DNA from: Flavobacteriales bacterium
GTDB taxonomy: Bacteria; Bacteroidota; Bacteroidia; Flavobacteriales_F; PHOS-HE28
Assembly (NCBI GenBank): GCA_016710965.1
Contig: JADJTW010000005.1
Span: 62,001-126,000 of the forward strand
Direction of reading: 5' to 3'
DNA length: 64,000 bases
How positions within the stretch are numbered: the stretch's first letter is position 1; the number at the start of each line of letters is the position of its first letter. The translations under genes were made by a program, and so were the position numbers. This document shows positions 1-9,597 of this stretch, piece after piece. The notes below the pieces were generated by a model, which was not told the DNA's origin, searched no databases, and saw nothing but the letters and a program-made list of their open reading frames with translations.

Positions 1-189
1 AGCGGTCAGCACCCACTTCTTGTTGTTGAAGTCGACCCCGCCGGTGACTTGTCCGATCAGCGGCATCACCATGCCATCGATGAACGCGCTCGTCACTTTG
101 CCGAAGGCGGCGCCCATGACGAAGGCGATGGCCATGTCGATGAGGTTGCCCTTCATCGCGAACTCCTTGAACTCCTTGATCATGCCCAT
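1..189 (-). CDS. mscL: Large-conductance mechanosensitive channel MscL (partial, C-terminus beyond window)
   Basis: Reading the minus strand from an ATG at 189 gives MGMIKEFKEFAMKGN, then a hydrophobic helix (IDMAIAFVMGAAFG) and a second segment rich in Gly and Val that ends in NNKKWVLTA at the window edge. This is the N-terminal amphipathic helix and TM1 of MscL, the homopentameric inner-membrane channel that opens under membrane tension to release solutes during hypo-osmotic shock. Only 63 of the usual 130-150 residues are in the window. It lies 50 nt downstream of the DUF6265 lipoprotein gene on the same strand, so it may be the last gene of the operon that starts at 2911. A second ATG at 183 is possible. 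Confidence 0.9.
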   Translation of the reverse strand, partial: MGMIKEFKEFAMKGNLIDMAIAFVMGAAFGKVTSAFIDGMVMPLIGQVTGGVDFNNKKWVLTA

Positions 190-239
190 GGTATTGTGGT
201 GTTGGTGGTTGCGTTGGAAAGGTAGTCGACAGGTTCTTT

Positions 240-734
240 TCAGCGCCTGATGAAGCGGAAATGCTCGCTGCGATCGACGCCCCGTTCACTGCCGGTGACC
301 GAAACATCCCAGCCGCTCGATGTTCGCGCATACGTGATGCACTGCGGGAAATCATGGCCGGGGTTCTCGAACATCAGCGTATCCGGTCCGGTGGGCACCG
401 CTTTGAAGGGCACCCATGAGCCATTGTTCTGGCTCCCGACGCGTGCGCTGTACACGACGTTCCCGTTGGTGAGGCTCAACCGAAGGTCTTCGATGAATAC
501 CGTATCGCCTCCAGCCAGCACATGACCGAAGCCGCTGATCGTGCTGTCATCTTCCATCGTCCATCGCTCGAAGCAGGTGTGCTCCGCAATGCTGGTGCTG
601 TCGATCCATTCACCGACCAGTTGGCGGAAGTGCGCTAGGGCATCCGTGCCTGTTGGCTCGGCACCGGTGGTCTCCGAAGCGGACGGGTCAGCGCAAGAGG
701 TGAGCAGCACGAGGAGGAGGGCGGAGTGGCGCAT
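240..734 (-). CDS. DUF6265-like exported lipoprotein
   Basis: 164 residues. The N-terminus (MRHSALLLVLLTSCAD) is a short lipoprotein signal peptide with a lipobox-like LTSC, so the product should be lipid-anchored in the envelope. The rest carries the pattern GEWIDSTSIAEHTCFERW ... DDSTISGFGH ... VFIEDLRLSLTNGNVVYSA, resembling DUF6265-type small beta-rich proteins; no enzymatic function is known. It follows the thioesterase gene by 3 nt and precedes mscL by 50 nt, all on the minus strand, suggesting co-transcription. Family call from pattern memory only; a generic lipocalin-like domain is an alternative. Confidence 0.7.
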   Translation of the reverse strand: MRHSALLLVLLTSCADPSASETTGAEPTGTDALAHFRQLVGEWIDSTSIAEHTCFERWTMEDDSTISGFGHVLAGGDTVFIEDLRLSLTNGNVVYSARVGSQNNGSWVPFKAVPTGPDTLMFENPGHDFPQCITYARTSSGWDVSVTGSERGVDRSEHFRFIRR

Positions 735-737
735 GGT

Positions 738-1163
738 TCAATGGGTCTGTATTCGTTCGATGGCCTTACGGATGTCCTCGGGCACGGGCACCTTGGTGTT
801 GGCCTGGTAGTCGTACATCACCTGCACACTGCTGCCGCGTGCCACCGCTTCGCCGGAAGCGTCGGTGATCACGTACTCCAGGGTGAAGCTGGTGTTGCCC
901 ACCCGCGTGCATCCGGTGTGCGCGTGCAGGGTGGCGGGCCAATGCACCGGGCGCAGGTAATCGCAGGTGGTGCTGGCGAGCAGCACCCCCACGCCATCAT
1001 CGGCCAGTGAGCGCAATACGCCGATGCGTTCCAGGTAGTGCATGCGCACGCTTTCCATGTAGCGGAACATGAACACGTTGTTCAGGTGGCCGAAGGCGTC
1101 CTGCTCCCCCCAGGCGATGGGGATGTCGAGGTGCTGCACCAGGTGAGCGGGTACGGCGCTCAC
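738..1163 (-). CDS. Acyl-CoA thioesterase, 4HBT hotdog fold
   Basis: 141 residues from a GTG start at 1163 that overlaps the stop of the DUF349 gene by 4 nt (GTGA). The open frame extends far upstream, but that part is antisense to nothing real and lies inside the DUF349 gene in another frame. The sequence IAWGEQDAFGHLNNVFMFRYMES is the 4-hydroxybenzoyl-CoA thioesterase signature, with Asp and His-Leu-Asn-Asn in the catalytic region. Such enzymes hydrolyse acyl-CoA thioesters in the cytosol; the substrate cannot be told. Translational coupling to the DUF349 gene is likely. A second member of the family lies at 13973-14386. Confidence 0.88.
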   Translation of the reverse strand: MSAVPAHLVQHLDIPIAWGEQDAFGHLNNVFMFRYMESVRMHYLERIGVLRSLADDGVGVLLASTTCDYLRPVHWPATLHAHTGCTRVGNTSFTLEYVITDASGEAVARGSSVQVMYDYQANTKVPVPEDIRKAIERIQTH

Positions 1164-2911
1164 CGCAGTTCCTTGATCAGTTCGCGGTGCTGGCCCTTGA
1201 GGCGCTCCACGTCGCGAGCGATCTTCTCGATCTTCTTCTCCATGTCCTTCTTCATCTCCTCGCCGCTGGCGCTCTTGAAGCTGAACATGCCCATGTTCTG
1301 CTCCATCTGGCGCTTCTCGGTCTCGAGCTCTTCGATCTTCCGCTTGATGAAGCGGCTCTCGCGCTCCAGGTTGAATTTGCCGTCGGGGCCGGTCTTCAGA
1401 TCGTCCACGTGGTTCTGGAAGCGCATCTTCTGGCGCTCGTCCAGCTCCATCTTCATCTTGCCGTACTGCTTGTCCAGTGCCGCGCGATAGCGCTCGTTCA
1501 GTGCATCGAACTGCTTGGGCGATACGCGACCGCTGTTCATCCACCGCAGCGAGAAGGCTTTCAACGCTTCGACGTCCTTGGTGCGCTCGCCGCTCAGTTC
1601 GAACGCATCGATCTCGGCTATGAGCGCCTCCTTCTGCTGGGCGTTCACCACTTGCTCCGCATCCTGCTTCTCGAAGGTGGCCTTGCGCGCCTGGAAGAAG
1701 CCATCGCACGCCTCGCGGAACTTGTTCCACAATTTGTTCTCGTCGCGCGGGCCGGCGCTTCCGGCTTCCTTCCAGCGTTGCTGCAGCACCTTCAGCTTGT
1801 CGGCCGTTTGCCGCCACTCGATGCTGTCCTTCAGCTCCAGCGCTTCGTTCAGCAGCGCCTGCTTCTTCTCGCGCGCTTCCTTGAACTGGTCCTTCAGCTT
1901 GTCGAACCAGGCTTTCTTGGCATCGAAGAACACGTTGCAGGCGTTGCGGAATTCCTTCCACACACGCTCGTTCTCCTTCTTGGTGGCGAAGCCGATGCTC
2001 TTCCACGCGTTCTGCAGTTCCAGGACTTGGTCGGTGAACTCCTTCCAGTCCCGTGCGTTGCTCGGCGCCATGCTGCCGGTGATGGCGGTCACCTTCTCCA
2101 CCAGCGCTTGCTTGGCGGCCAGGTTGGTCTCGTGCTCGGCCCGGCGCGCTTTGTAGTATTCGTTGATCTTGTCGTACACCACGCGGGTGGCCGCCCAGAA
2201 GCCGTCGCGTATGGCTTCCCACTCTTCCTTGACGACGGGTCCGATCTGGTGCCACTTCTCCTGGTAGTCGCGCACCAGGTGCTCCAGTTCCTTTACGCTG
2301 TCCTTCTGGCCGGCGGCCGCCATGTCGCTGATGAGGGCCTGCTTCAGCGCGGTGTTCTTGCGCAGGTCGTGGTCGCGCAGTTCCTTGTAGATGCGGATGT
2401 GGTAGAAGAACTCATCGCGCAGGTGCGAGTAATCGCTCTGTAGCTCGCGGTAGGTGTGCTGCGGCACAGGGCCAATGCCCTTCCACTTCTCGTGCAGGTC
2501 GCTGAAGCGCTGGAAGGCTGTGCCGATGTTCTCCTCGCTGCTGATCAGGGCCTTGAGCTCCTCCATCACCCCCTTCTTGGCGGCCAGGTTGTCCTCTTCT
2601 TCCTTCGCCTTCCGCCTGCGGATGTCGTTGACGCGCTGGTTGAAGGCATCGAGCAATTGCTTGAAGCGCTTGTCCTCGTCATCGCTCAGCCGGGCCGATT
2701 CCATGGCCAGCGGCTCTGCGGCCACGGCCGCCGCCATGCCGTTGGCTTCCGCCGCTACCAGTGCGGGTTCGGGCTGTTCCTGTTGTAGTGCTGCGGCCAC
2801 CAAAGCCTCGTAGGCTTCCTTGGTCCCCTCCACTGCTTCCGCCGCAGTCTCGACATCCTCCTGCGATGTCAACTCCTCGAGCCGGGCGATCAGCTCTGTT
2901 TTCGTAGCCAT
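1160..2911 (-). CDS. DUF349 repeat protein
   Basis: 583 residues, strongly charged and helical. Several copies of a roughly 75-residue unit are visible with the DUF349 pattern (EKWKGIGPVPQHTYRELQSDY, EKWHQIGPVVKEEWEAIRDGF, NAWKSIGFATKKENERVWKEF, QRWKEAGSAGPRDENKLWNKF). A coiled-coil-rich C-terminus follows (ETEKRQMEQNMGMFSF). DUF349 proteins of this length are a Bacteroidota hallmark; their molecular role is not settled. It heads a probable operon with the thioesterase, lipoprotein and mscL genes. A perfect TAnnTTTG -7 element lies at 2949-2956 on the same strand. Confidence 0.9.
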   Translation of the reverse strand: MATKTELIARLEELTSQEDVETAAEAVEGTKEAYEALVAAALQQEQPEPALVAAEANGMAAAVAAEPLAMESARLSDDEDKRFKQLLDAFNQRVNDIRRRKAKEEEDNLAAKKGVMEELKALISSEENIGTAFQRFSDLHEKWKGIGPVPQHTYRELQSDYSHLRDEFFYHIRIYKELRDHDLRKNTALKQALISDMAAAGQKDSVKELEHLVRDYQEKWHQIGPVVKEEWEAIRDGFWAATRVVYDKINEYYKARRAEHETNLAAKQALVEKVTAITGSMAPSNARDWKEFTDQVLELQNAWKSIGFATKKENERVWKEFRNACNVFFDAKKAWFDKLKDQFKEAREKKQALLNEALELKDSIEWRQTADKLKVLQQRWKEAGSAGPRDENKLWNKFREACDGFFQARKATFEKQDAEQVVNAQQKEALIAEIDAFELSGERTKDVEALKAFSLRWMNSGRVSPKQFDALNERYRAALDKQYGKMKMELDERQKMRFQNHVDDLKTGPDGKFNLERESRFIKRKIEELETEKRQMEQNMGMFSFKSASGEEMKKDMEKKIEKIARDVERLKGQHRELIKELR

Positions 2912-2948
2912 GCGTCACGTGCGGGACGGCTCTTCGTCCCTACCGTAC

Positions 2949-2956
2949 CAAAGATA
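2949..2956 (-). promoter_or_regulatory. Candidate -7 promoter element (TATCTTTG) for the DUF349 operon
   Basis: The minus strand reads TATCTTTG, an exact match to the Bacteroidota -7 consensus TAnnTTTG, 37 nt before the ATG at 2911. No clear -33 element was seen. Confidence 0.5.
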
Positions 2957-2981
2957 GACGGGCGTTCCGATACGGCCGACG

Positions 2982-4433
2982 CTACACCGCTATGCCCAGC
3001 AGGCACACATCGTCCACCTGCTCTTCGCTGCCCTTCCATTCCAGGAAGGCGCGTTCGAGCAGTTCGGCCTGCCGTTCCAACGGTTCGGCCTTGTTGGCTT
3101 CGATCAGTTGCTGCAACCGGTCGGCCATGAAGCGCTTGCGTTCCGGACCGCCGAACTGGTCCACGTAACCGTCGCTGAAGAGATAGATGCGGTCGCCCGG
3201 CGCGTAGCTGAGCCTGTGGCCAGTGTAGCTGCGCTGCATCTCCTGGTGCGCGCCGCCTATGGGCTTGCGATCGCCGTTGATGACGGTGAGCTGGCCGTTG
3301 TGCAGCCAGTACAGCGGACGCGATGCCCCCGCGAAGAGGATCTCGCGCTGGTGCCGGTCTATGCGCAGCAGCGCCAGGTCCATGCCATCGCCGGCGCCGC
3401 GCTTGCGGCCGCGCTGGTGCAGGGTGGCTATGAGGCGCTCGTTCATCAGGGCCAGCAGCTCTGCGGGCTCGCGATCGTTGTTGTTGGGCACGATCTCGTT
3501 CAGCAACGAGCAGCCGATGGCGGCCATCATGGCGCCGGGCAGTCCGTGGCCCGTGGCATCGCCGGCGGCCACGAAGCATTCGTCGTTGCCTATGCGGTGG
3601 CACCAGTGGAAGTCGCCGCTCACCACGGCCGTGGGGCGGTCTGTGATGAAGGCGCCGGTTAAGAGGGCTTTGTAGGCTGAGGCCGGCGGCACCAGTGCGC
3701 GCTGGATCTTGCCAGCGTCAGCGATGCTGCCGGTGATGTCCATGTTGCGCCAGGCCAGTGCAATCCGGTCGGCCTCGCTCTCCTGCACCCAGCGGCCCAC
3801 GTAGCGGAAGAGCACCACGCCCGCGAGCACGAAGAGGAGCAGGGCGATGCTGATGTTGCGGTAGAGGGCGGCATAGGCGGCGGCATCGGCATGGGCTATG
3901 GGCAGCGCGGCCATGATCACCCCGCGACTGTGGCCGTGCTCATCCTTCAAGGAACTGAAGGCGATCAGCTGGCCTTCGCTGCTGAACCAGCCGCCTTCGT
4001 TGTAAGCAGCCAGCACCGTGCCCACCGGACCTGCGAAGGGCGTGCGGAACGCGGGCTGCTCCTCGGAGGTGGCAATCACCTCCAACTCCTGCTTCAAGCT
4101 GTCGTAGGCCAGCACCTGCAAGGGCATGCCCAGCTCGTTGCGCTCGGCGGCCTTGCGCAAGTGCTCGTGCATCACATAGTAGCGCGCGTCCTGCGTGCTC
4201 TTGATCAGCATGCCCCGGCTGTCGTACTTCTCCAGCAGGCTTTGCACGTGGCGCGCCGGGATTTGGTCGGCCAGGCCGCTGGTGATCGTCCCCAAGCGCA
4301 GCAGCACCTCCTGCCGCTGGCCCCGCACTTCGTACAAGTGCGCCACCCCGATAAGCGCGGCCACCAGCACGAACAAAGTGCCATAGAGGATCAAGAGGAC
4401 CCTGCGCGAGGAGCGGTTGGCTGGTGCCTGCAA
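2982..4433 (-). CDS. Membrane-anchored SpoIIE-type PP2C serine phosphatase
   Basis: 483 residues. Order: N-terminal TM helix (VLLILYGTLFVLVAALIGVA), a periplasmic sensor region of about 150 residues, a second TM helix (ISIALLLFVLAGVVLFRYVG), then a C-terminal SpoIIE/PP2C domain from about residue 235. Phosphatase hallmarks: VVSGDFHWCHR, AAGDATGHGLPGAMMAAIGC, LFAGASRPLYW, YLFSDGYVDQFGG, and a final DDVCLLGI. The acidic residues are those that bind two Mn/Mg ions. Family members dephosphorylate anti-sigma-factor antagonists or similar partners after sensing an extracytoplasmic signal; the partner is not encoded nearby. It stands alone between two minus-strand genes. Confidence 0.9.
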   Translation of the reverse strand: MQAPANRSSRRVLLILYGTLFVLVAALIGVAHLYEVRGQRQEVLLRLGTITSGLADQIPARHVQSLLEKYDSRGMLIKSTQDARYYVMHEHLRKAAERNELGMPLQVLAYDSLKQELEVIATSEEQPAFRTPFAGPVGTVLAAYNEGGWFSSEGQLIAFSSLKDEHGHSRGVIMAALPIAHADAAAYAALYRNISIALLLFVLAGVVLFRYVGRWVQESEADRIALAWRNMDITGSIADAGKIQRALVPPASAYKALLTGAFITDRPTAVVSGDFHWCHRIGNDECFVAAGDATGHGLPGAMMAAIGCSLLNEIVPNNNDREPAELLALMNERLIATLHQRGRKRGAGDGMDLALLRIDRHQREILFAGASRPLYWLHNGQLTVINGDRKPIGGAHQEMQRSYTGHRLSYAPGDRIYLFSDGYVDQFGGPERKRFMADRLQQLIEANKAEPLERQAELLERAFLEWKGSEEQVDDVCLLGIAV

Positions 4434-4526
4434 AGCCGGTGCGCCGGGGCGGCTATGCCCAAGCGGGCGTTGCTACGGATTCAGGATGAGAAGGTTGGCT
4501 AGCGGTGCACGCGGGATTGGATCGCG

Positions 4527-6149
<1,623 letters not shown>

Positions 6150-6221
6150 GGGCTTTACGGTCAGTAGTTCATGCGCCCCCGAGCGAATGCTCGCGACCGC
6201 ATGGTGCTGTTGCTTGCGCGG

Positions 6222-6229
6222 CGAAGATA
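6222..6229 (-). promoter_or_regulatory. Candidate -7 promoter element (TATCTTCG) for pruA
   Basis: TAnnTTCG on the minus strand, 72 nt before the pruA ATG. It differs by one base from the Bacteroidota consensus TAnnTTTG; the same variant precedes several other genes in this window. Confidence 0.4.
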
Positions 6230-6257
6230 CCGGCGCTGGCGGTGCGGCACTGTCCGG

Positions 6258-6926
6258 TTATCCCCCCGCAGCGCCTGTTTCCTCCTCGTACCGGTCGCGC
6301 GTCACCCCAAGGTCCTTGATGATGCCGTCCTTGAGGCTGTATACCCAGCCATGCACGTGGATCTTGCGTCCCTTGCTCCAGGCATCGCGCACCACGGCGG
6401 TGCGGCTTAGGTCGTAGGCCTGTTCCATCACGTTCAATTCCACCAGGCGGTCGAAGCGCTTCTCCTCATCGGCAATGGCCGCCAGCTCGGCGTGGTGCAT
6501 GCGCGCGATGTCGCGGATCTCGCGGATCCAGTAGGACGCGGCGCCATTGAACTCGGGGCCCATGGCCGCCTTCACCCCGCCGCAGCCGTAGTGACCGCAC
6601 ACGATCAGGTGATCTATGCCCAGCACGTTCACGCCGTAGTCCACCACGCTCAGCATGTTCATGTCGGTGTGGATGACCATGTTGGCGATGTTGCGGTGGA
6701 TGAACATATCGCCCGGCATGGTGCCGGTGATCTGGTTGGGCGGCACGCGGCTGTCGGCGCACCCTATCCAGAGGAAGAACGGGTTCTGGTGCTTGGCCAG
6801 TTCGGTGAAGAGCTCAGGGTTCTCGGCGTGCATGCGCTCGCTCCATTCCTTGTTGCGGGCCAGGAGGATCCTGTGCAGATCGGTGTCGTGCGCCAGCTTG
6901 TGCATGTCTACGGTGATGTGTTTCAT
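6258..6926 (-). CDS. Beta-class carbonic anhydrase
   Basis: 222 residues; cytosolic zinc enzyme interconverting CO2 and bicarbonate. Zinc ligands are Cys56 in IGCADSRVP, His112 and Cys115 in GHYGCGG; the Asp58-Arg60 dyad is intact, so it should be active. The N-terminus resembles the E. coli Can group (LLARNKEWSERM, FFLWIGCADSR). The SulP transporter gene ends 19 nt upstream on the same strand, and the pair is likely to work together in bicarbonate supply. A TACATTCG element at 6929-6936 lies only 2 nt before the ATG, which would give an essentially leaderless transcript in addition to any read-through from the SulP gene. Confidence 0.95.
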   Translation of the reverse strand: MKHITVDMHKLAHDTDLHRILLARNKEWSERMHAENPELFTELAKHQNPFFLWIGCADSRVPPNQITGTMPGDMFIHRNIANMVIHTDMNMLSVVDYGVNVLGIDHLIVCGHYGCGGVKAAMGPEFNGAASYWIREIRDIARMHHAELAAIADEEKRFDRLVELNVMEQAYDLSRTAVVRDAWSKGRKIHVHGWVYSLKDGIIKDLGVTRDRYEEETGAAGG

Positions 6927-6928
6927 GG

Positions 6929-6936
6929 CGAATGTA
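6929..6936 (-). promoter_or_regulatory. Candidate -7 element (TACATTCG) immediately before the carbonic anhydrase ATG
   Basis: TAnnTTCG ending 2 nt from the ATG at 6926. If it is used, the transcript start would fall at or inside the start codon. Confidence 0.3.
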
Positions 6937-6945
6937 GTTGCGAGT

Positions 6946-8550
6946 TCAGTGGGTGATGGTCTTCTGCGTGAGCCCTGCCGCGCGCAGCACCGTGCTGCGC
7001 AACGAGCGGGAGTGCGGGGCAGGCGCTTTCTGCGGCTCGATGAATTCGATGAGTATTCCGTCTTCCTGTGCGCGCACCACGCTTTCGGCGATGATCTCGC
7101 GCACGTCGGGGTCCAGGTCCATGGTGCGGCTGGCGTCCACGATCACCCTGGCTCCGGCGGGCAGGGCGGCCAGCGTGCGCTTGATGCCGGCCTTGTTCAG
7201 GAAGGTGACATCCTCGCTCAGTTCAATGCGGATGGGTTCGCCGCTGCGGTGCTTGTTGGGGTCGAAGTGGAAGGGCACGCGGAAATTCTTCCACAGGATG
7301 TGCAGGAAGGCCACCACAAGGCCGAGCGCAACCCCGCGCAGCAGGTCATTGGTAACGGCCATGAAGCCCACCGTGATGATGAACGGCGCGAATTGCGGAA
7401 GCCCGGCATTCCACATGCTCACGAACAGCGATGGCTTCGCAAGCTTGTAGCCCACGAGCAGTAGGATGGCGGCCAGGCTGGCCAGCGGGATCATGGCCAG
7501 CAGTGCGCCCACGGTGAGCACCGAGACGAGCAGCAACAAGCCGTGCAGCATGGCCGACAGGCGCGTGGCCCCGCCGCTCTGGATATTGGCCGAGCTGCGC
7601 ACCACCACCTGCGTGAGCGGCAGCCCGCCCAGCAAGCCGCTGAGGATGTTGCCTACGCCCTGCGCCTTCAGTTCGCGATCGGCCGGGGTGATCCGCTTGC
7701 GCGGGTCCATCTTGTCGGTGGCCTCTACGCACAGCAACGTTTCCAGGCTGGCCACGATGGCGATGGTGATGGCGGTCTTCCAAAAGACGGGCGAGAGGAA
7801 CAGATGGAAGTCCGGCCGGGGCAGTGCGCCCAGGTCGATGCGCGCGGGGAGCGAAACGAAATGGTCCACGGTGATCGGCAGCGCTTCCGAGAAATTGAAC
7901 CATGCGGCCAGTGCGGTGCCCGCGACCACCGCGAGCAGCGGGCCGGGAATGGAGCGCAGGAAGGCGTGCCTGACGAATGCCGGGCGCTCCCACAGCAGCA
8001 TCAGCCCAAGGCACACCACGGTGACGATCACTGCACCTACGGAGATCTCATCCACCATGTACGCCAACTCGGAGAAGGTGGTGTGGTGGTCGGGCTGATC
8101 GAAGCTCTCATCGCCCATGGGGTCCTTGTCGTAGCCGAACGCATGAGGGATCTGCTTGAGGATGATGATGACACCGATGCCCGCCAGCATGCCTTTGATC
8201 ACGCTGCTGGGGAAGTAATGCGCTATGATGCCCGCGCGCAGGAAGCCCATGATCACCTGCACCACGCCGGCCGCCACCGTTGCCGCCAGCAAGGCTTCGA
8301 AGGAGCCCAGTTCCGCAGTGCCCACAAGCACCAGTGCGGTGAGGCCTGCGGCCGGACCGCTGACACCGAGCGGCGATCCGCTCAAGGCACCGACGACCAG
8401 GCCGCCTATGATGCCGGCGATGATGCCTGAAAGGGGAGGCGCGCCCGATGCCACAGCGATCCCGAGGCATAGGGGCAGCGCCACAAGGAAGACGACGAGC
8501 GATGCAGGAAGGTCCTGCCGCCAATGAGCGAGTAGAGGACGGGTCTTCAT
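6946..8550 (-). CDS. SulP-family anion transporter with C-terminal STAS domain
   Basis: 534 residues. The N-terminal two-thirds is an integral membrane domain with many hydrophobic helices (ASLVVFLVALPLCLGIAVASGAPPLSG is the SulP start signature). The last 100 residues form a soluble STAS domain (ELSEDVTFLNKAGIKRTL ... VIVDASRTMDLDPDVREII). SulP proteins carry sulfate, bicarbonate or other anions by Na+ symport or exchange. Direct linkage to the carbonic anhydrase gene, 19 nt downstream, points to bicarbonate, as in BicA-like proteins and the SulP-carbonic anhydrase fusions known elsewhere. Substrate is inferred, not shown. Confidence 0.93.
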   Translation of the reverse strand: MKTRPLLAHWRQDLPASLVVFLVALPLCLGIAVASGAPPLSGIIAGIIGGLVVGALSGSPLGVSGPAAGLTALVLVGTAELGSFEALLAATVAAGVVQVIMGFLRAGIIAHYFPSSVIKGMLAGIGVIIILKQIPHAFGYDKDPMGDESFDQPDHHTTFSELAYMVDEISVGAVIVTVVCLGLMLLWERPAFVRHAFLRSIPGPLLAVVAGTALAAWFNFSEALPITVDHFVSLPARIDLGALPRPDFHLFLSPVFWKTAITIAIVASLETLLCVEATDKMDPRKRITPADRELKAQGVGNILSGLLGGLPLTQVVVRSSANIQSGGATRLSAMLHGLLLLVSVLTVGALLAMIPLASLAAILLLVGYKLAKPSLFVSMWNAGLPQFAPFIITVGFMAVTNDLLRGVALGLVVAFLHILWKNFRVPFHFDPNKHRSGEPIRIELSEDVTFLNKAGIKRTLAALPAGARVIVDASRTMDLDPDVREIIAESVVRAQEDGILIEFIEPQKAPAPHSRSLRSTVLRAAGLTQKTITH

Positions 8551-8651
8551 CTGAGGGAATTGAATGGAATGGAACGAGGAGGTCGACGGACAGCCCGGGC
8601 CATCAGGCCGCGTTCACCATTCCTTGCGAGCGGAAGGTGGACATCAGGGGA

Positions 8652-8957
8652 TCAAGCCCGTTCCGGAGGGGGCACGGCCACTTCGCCGTGGTGGGCGATC
8701 AGCGCTGCTTCGGCATAGGGCACCGGTAGCAACTGATGGTTGGGAACGCCGATGTTCAATGCCAACGCCGGCCATTCGTGAGCGCAGGTCTTGTGCTCTT
8801 CTTCCTGCACCGGTTGCTGCTGCGTATGCAGTTCTTCCGCCAGGACAACGCGCGTGTTGGCAGCGGACATGACCGGCAGCATGAACACCAGCCAGGCGCA
8901 GAGGAGCGCGCACAGCCGGTTGGTCGTGCTATGGAGATCAGTGGTCAACGTGCGCAT
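8652..8957 (-). CDS. Small exported protein of unknown function
   Basis: 101 residues if the start is the ATG at 8957 (MRTLTTDLHSTTNRL); an upstream ATG at 9008 would add 17 residues of less likely sequence. A hydrophobic stretch (LCALLCAWLVFMLPVMSA) followed by AANTR looks like a signal peptide. The remainder is rich in Glu, Gln and Pro and has one Cys-His pair (KTCAHEW). No family recognised. It is 101 nt upstream of the SulP gene on the same strand and downstream of apaG. Confidence 0.55.
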   Translation of the reverse strand: MRTLTTDLHSTTNRLCALLCAWLVFMLPVMSAANTRVVLAEELHTQQQPVQEEEHKTCAHEWPALALNIGVPNHQLLPVPYAEAALIAHHGEVAVPPPERA

Positions 8958-9026
8958 CGTCGCGGCCAAAATAGGATGGCTTGCTCGCTCATCGAGAGCA
9001 TTAAACACGTTTAACGAACAGCTTGT

Positions 9027-9413
9027 TCAGTTGGCGGCACCGGGATGCGCCAGGTGCATCGTGGGGATCTCCACCCGGAACTCCGCGCCATCGCGTACGC
9101 GGCGCATGAGGTAGGTTCCGTCCATGCGCCCGAAGCCGCTGCGCAGGTCGCAGGCACTGCTGTAGCTGAAGTCCTCCCCGGGCTTCAGCACTGGCGTCTC
9201 GCCCACCACGCCGGGGCCTTCCACCTCGCGCACGGCCGCCAGGCTGTCGCGGATGATCCAGTGCCTGCGCATGAGCTGCACGGTCTCCTCGCCCCGGTTG
9301 GCTATGGTGATCCGGTAGCTGAAGATGAAGCGCGCGACGTTCGGGTCGCTATGCGCGGGCTCGAAGCGCACACGCGCCGTGATCCGTATGCCGTGCGATA
9401 CCGCGATGCCCAT
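9027..9413 (-). CDS. apaG: ApaG domain protein
   Basis: 128 residues, one ApaG fold (Ig-like beta sandwich). Key patterns: ARFIFSYRITIANRGEETVQLMRRHWIIRD, VEGPGVVGETPVLKPGEDFSYSS and the glycine-rich FGRMDGTYLM. ApaG is a small cytosolic protein tied genetically to divalent-cation resistance and Ap4A metabolism; its biochemistry is unclear. Upstream, the minus strand has TAATCTTG (promoter-like) and then a perfect 5-bp hairpin at 9424-9437 (CCCGC-TGTT-GCGGG) just before the ATG, which could affect translation. Confidence 0.93.
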   Translation of the reverse strand: MGIAVSHGIRITARVRFEPAHSDPNVARFIFSYRITIANRGEETVQLMRRHWIIRDSLAAVREVEGPGVVGETPVLKPGEDFSYSSACDLRSGFGRMDGTYLMRRVRDGAEFRVEIPTMHLAHPGAAN

Positions 9414-9597
9414 GCGTCTTCGTCCCGCAACAGCGGGAGTGCAAGATTAACGTGGGATCCATCCCAGCCGTACATCGGAGGCGTGGATCGATCCGTCGTC
9501 GCGCGCCTCCTCCACATCGCACCTGTGTACAAGTCCGTCGGATCAATGGATCATTCATGCTTCGTTCCCCCTAGTGTTGCAGCGCTTTAACCCCGCC

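Noticed and set aside
1187..2443. 418-residue open frame antisense to the DUF349 gene
   Set aside because: Composition is Leu/His/Ala-rich shadow of a charged helical protein; no homology pattern, and the sense frame is clear.
9424..9437. Hairpin before apaG as a riboswitch
   Set aside because: Only a 5-bp stem with a 4-nt loop; too small for an aptamer, noted under apaG.
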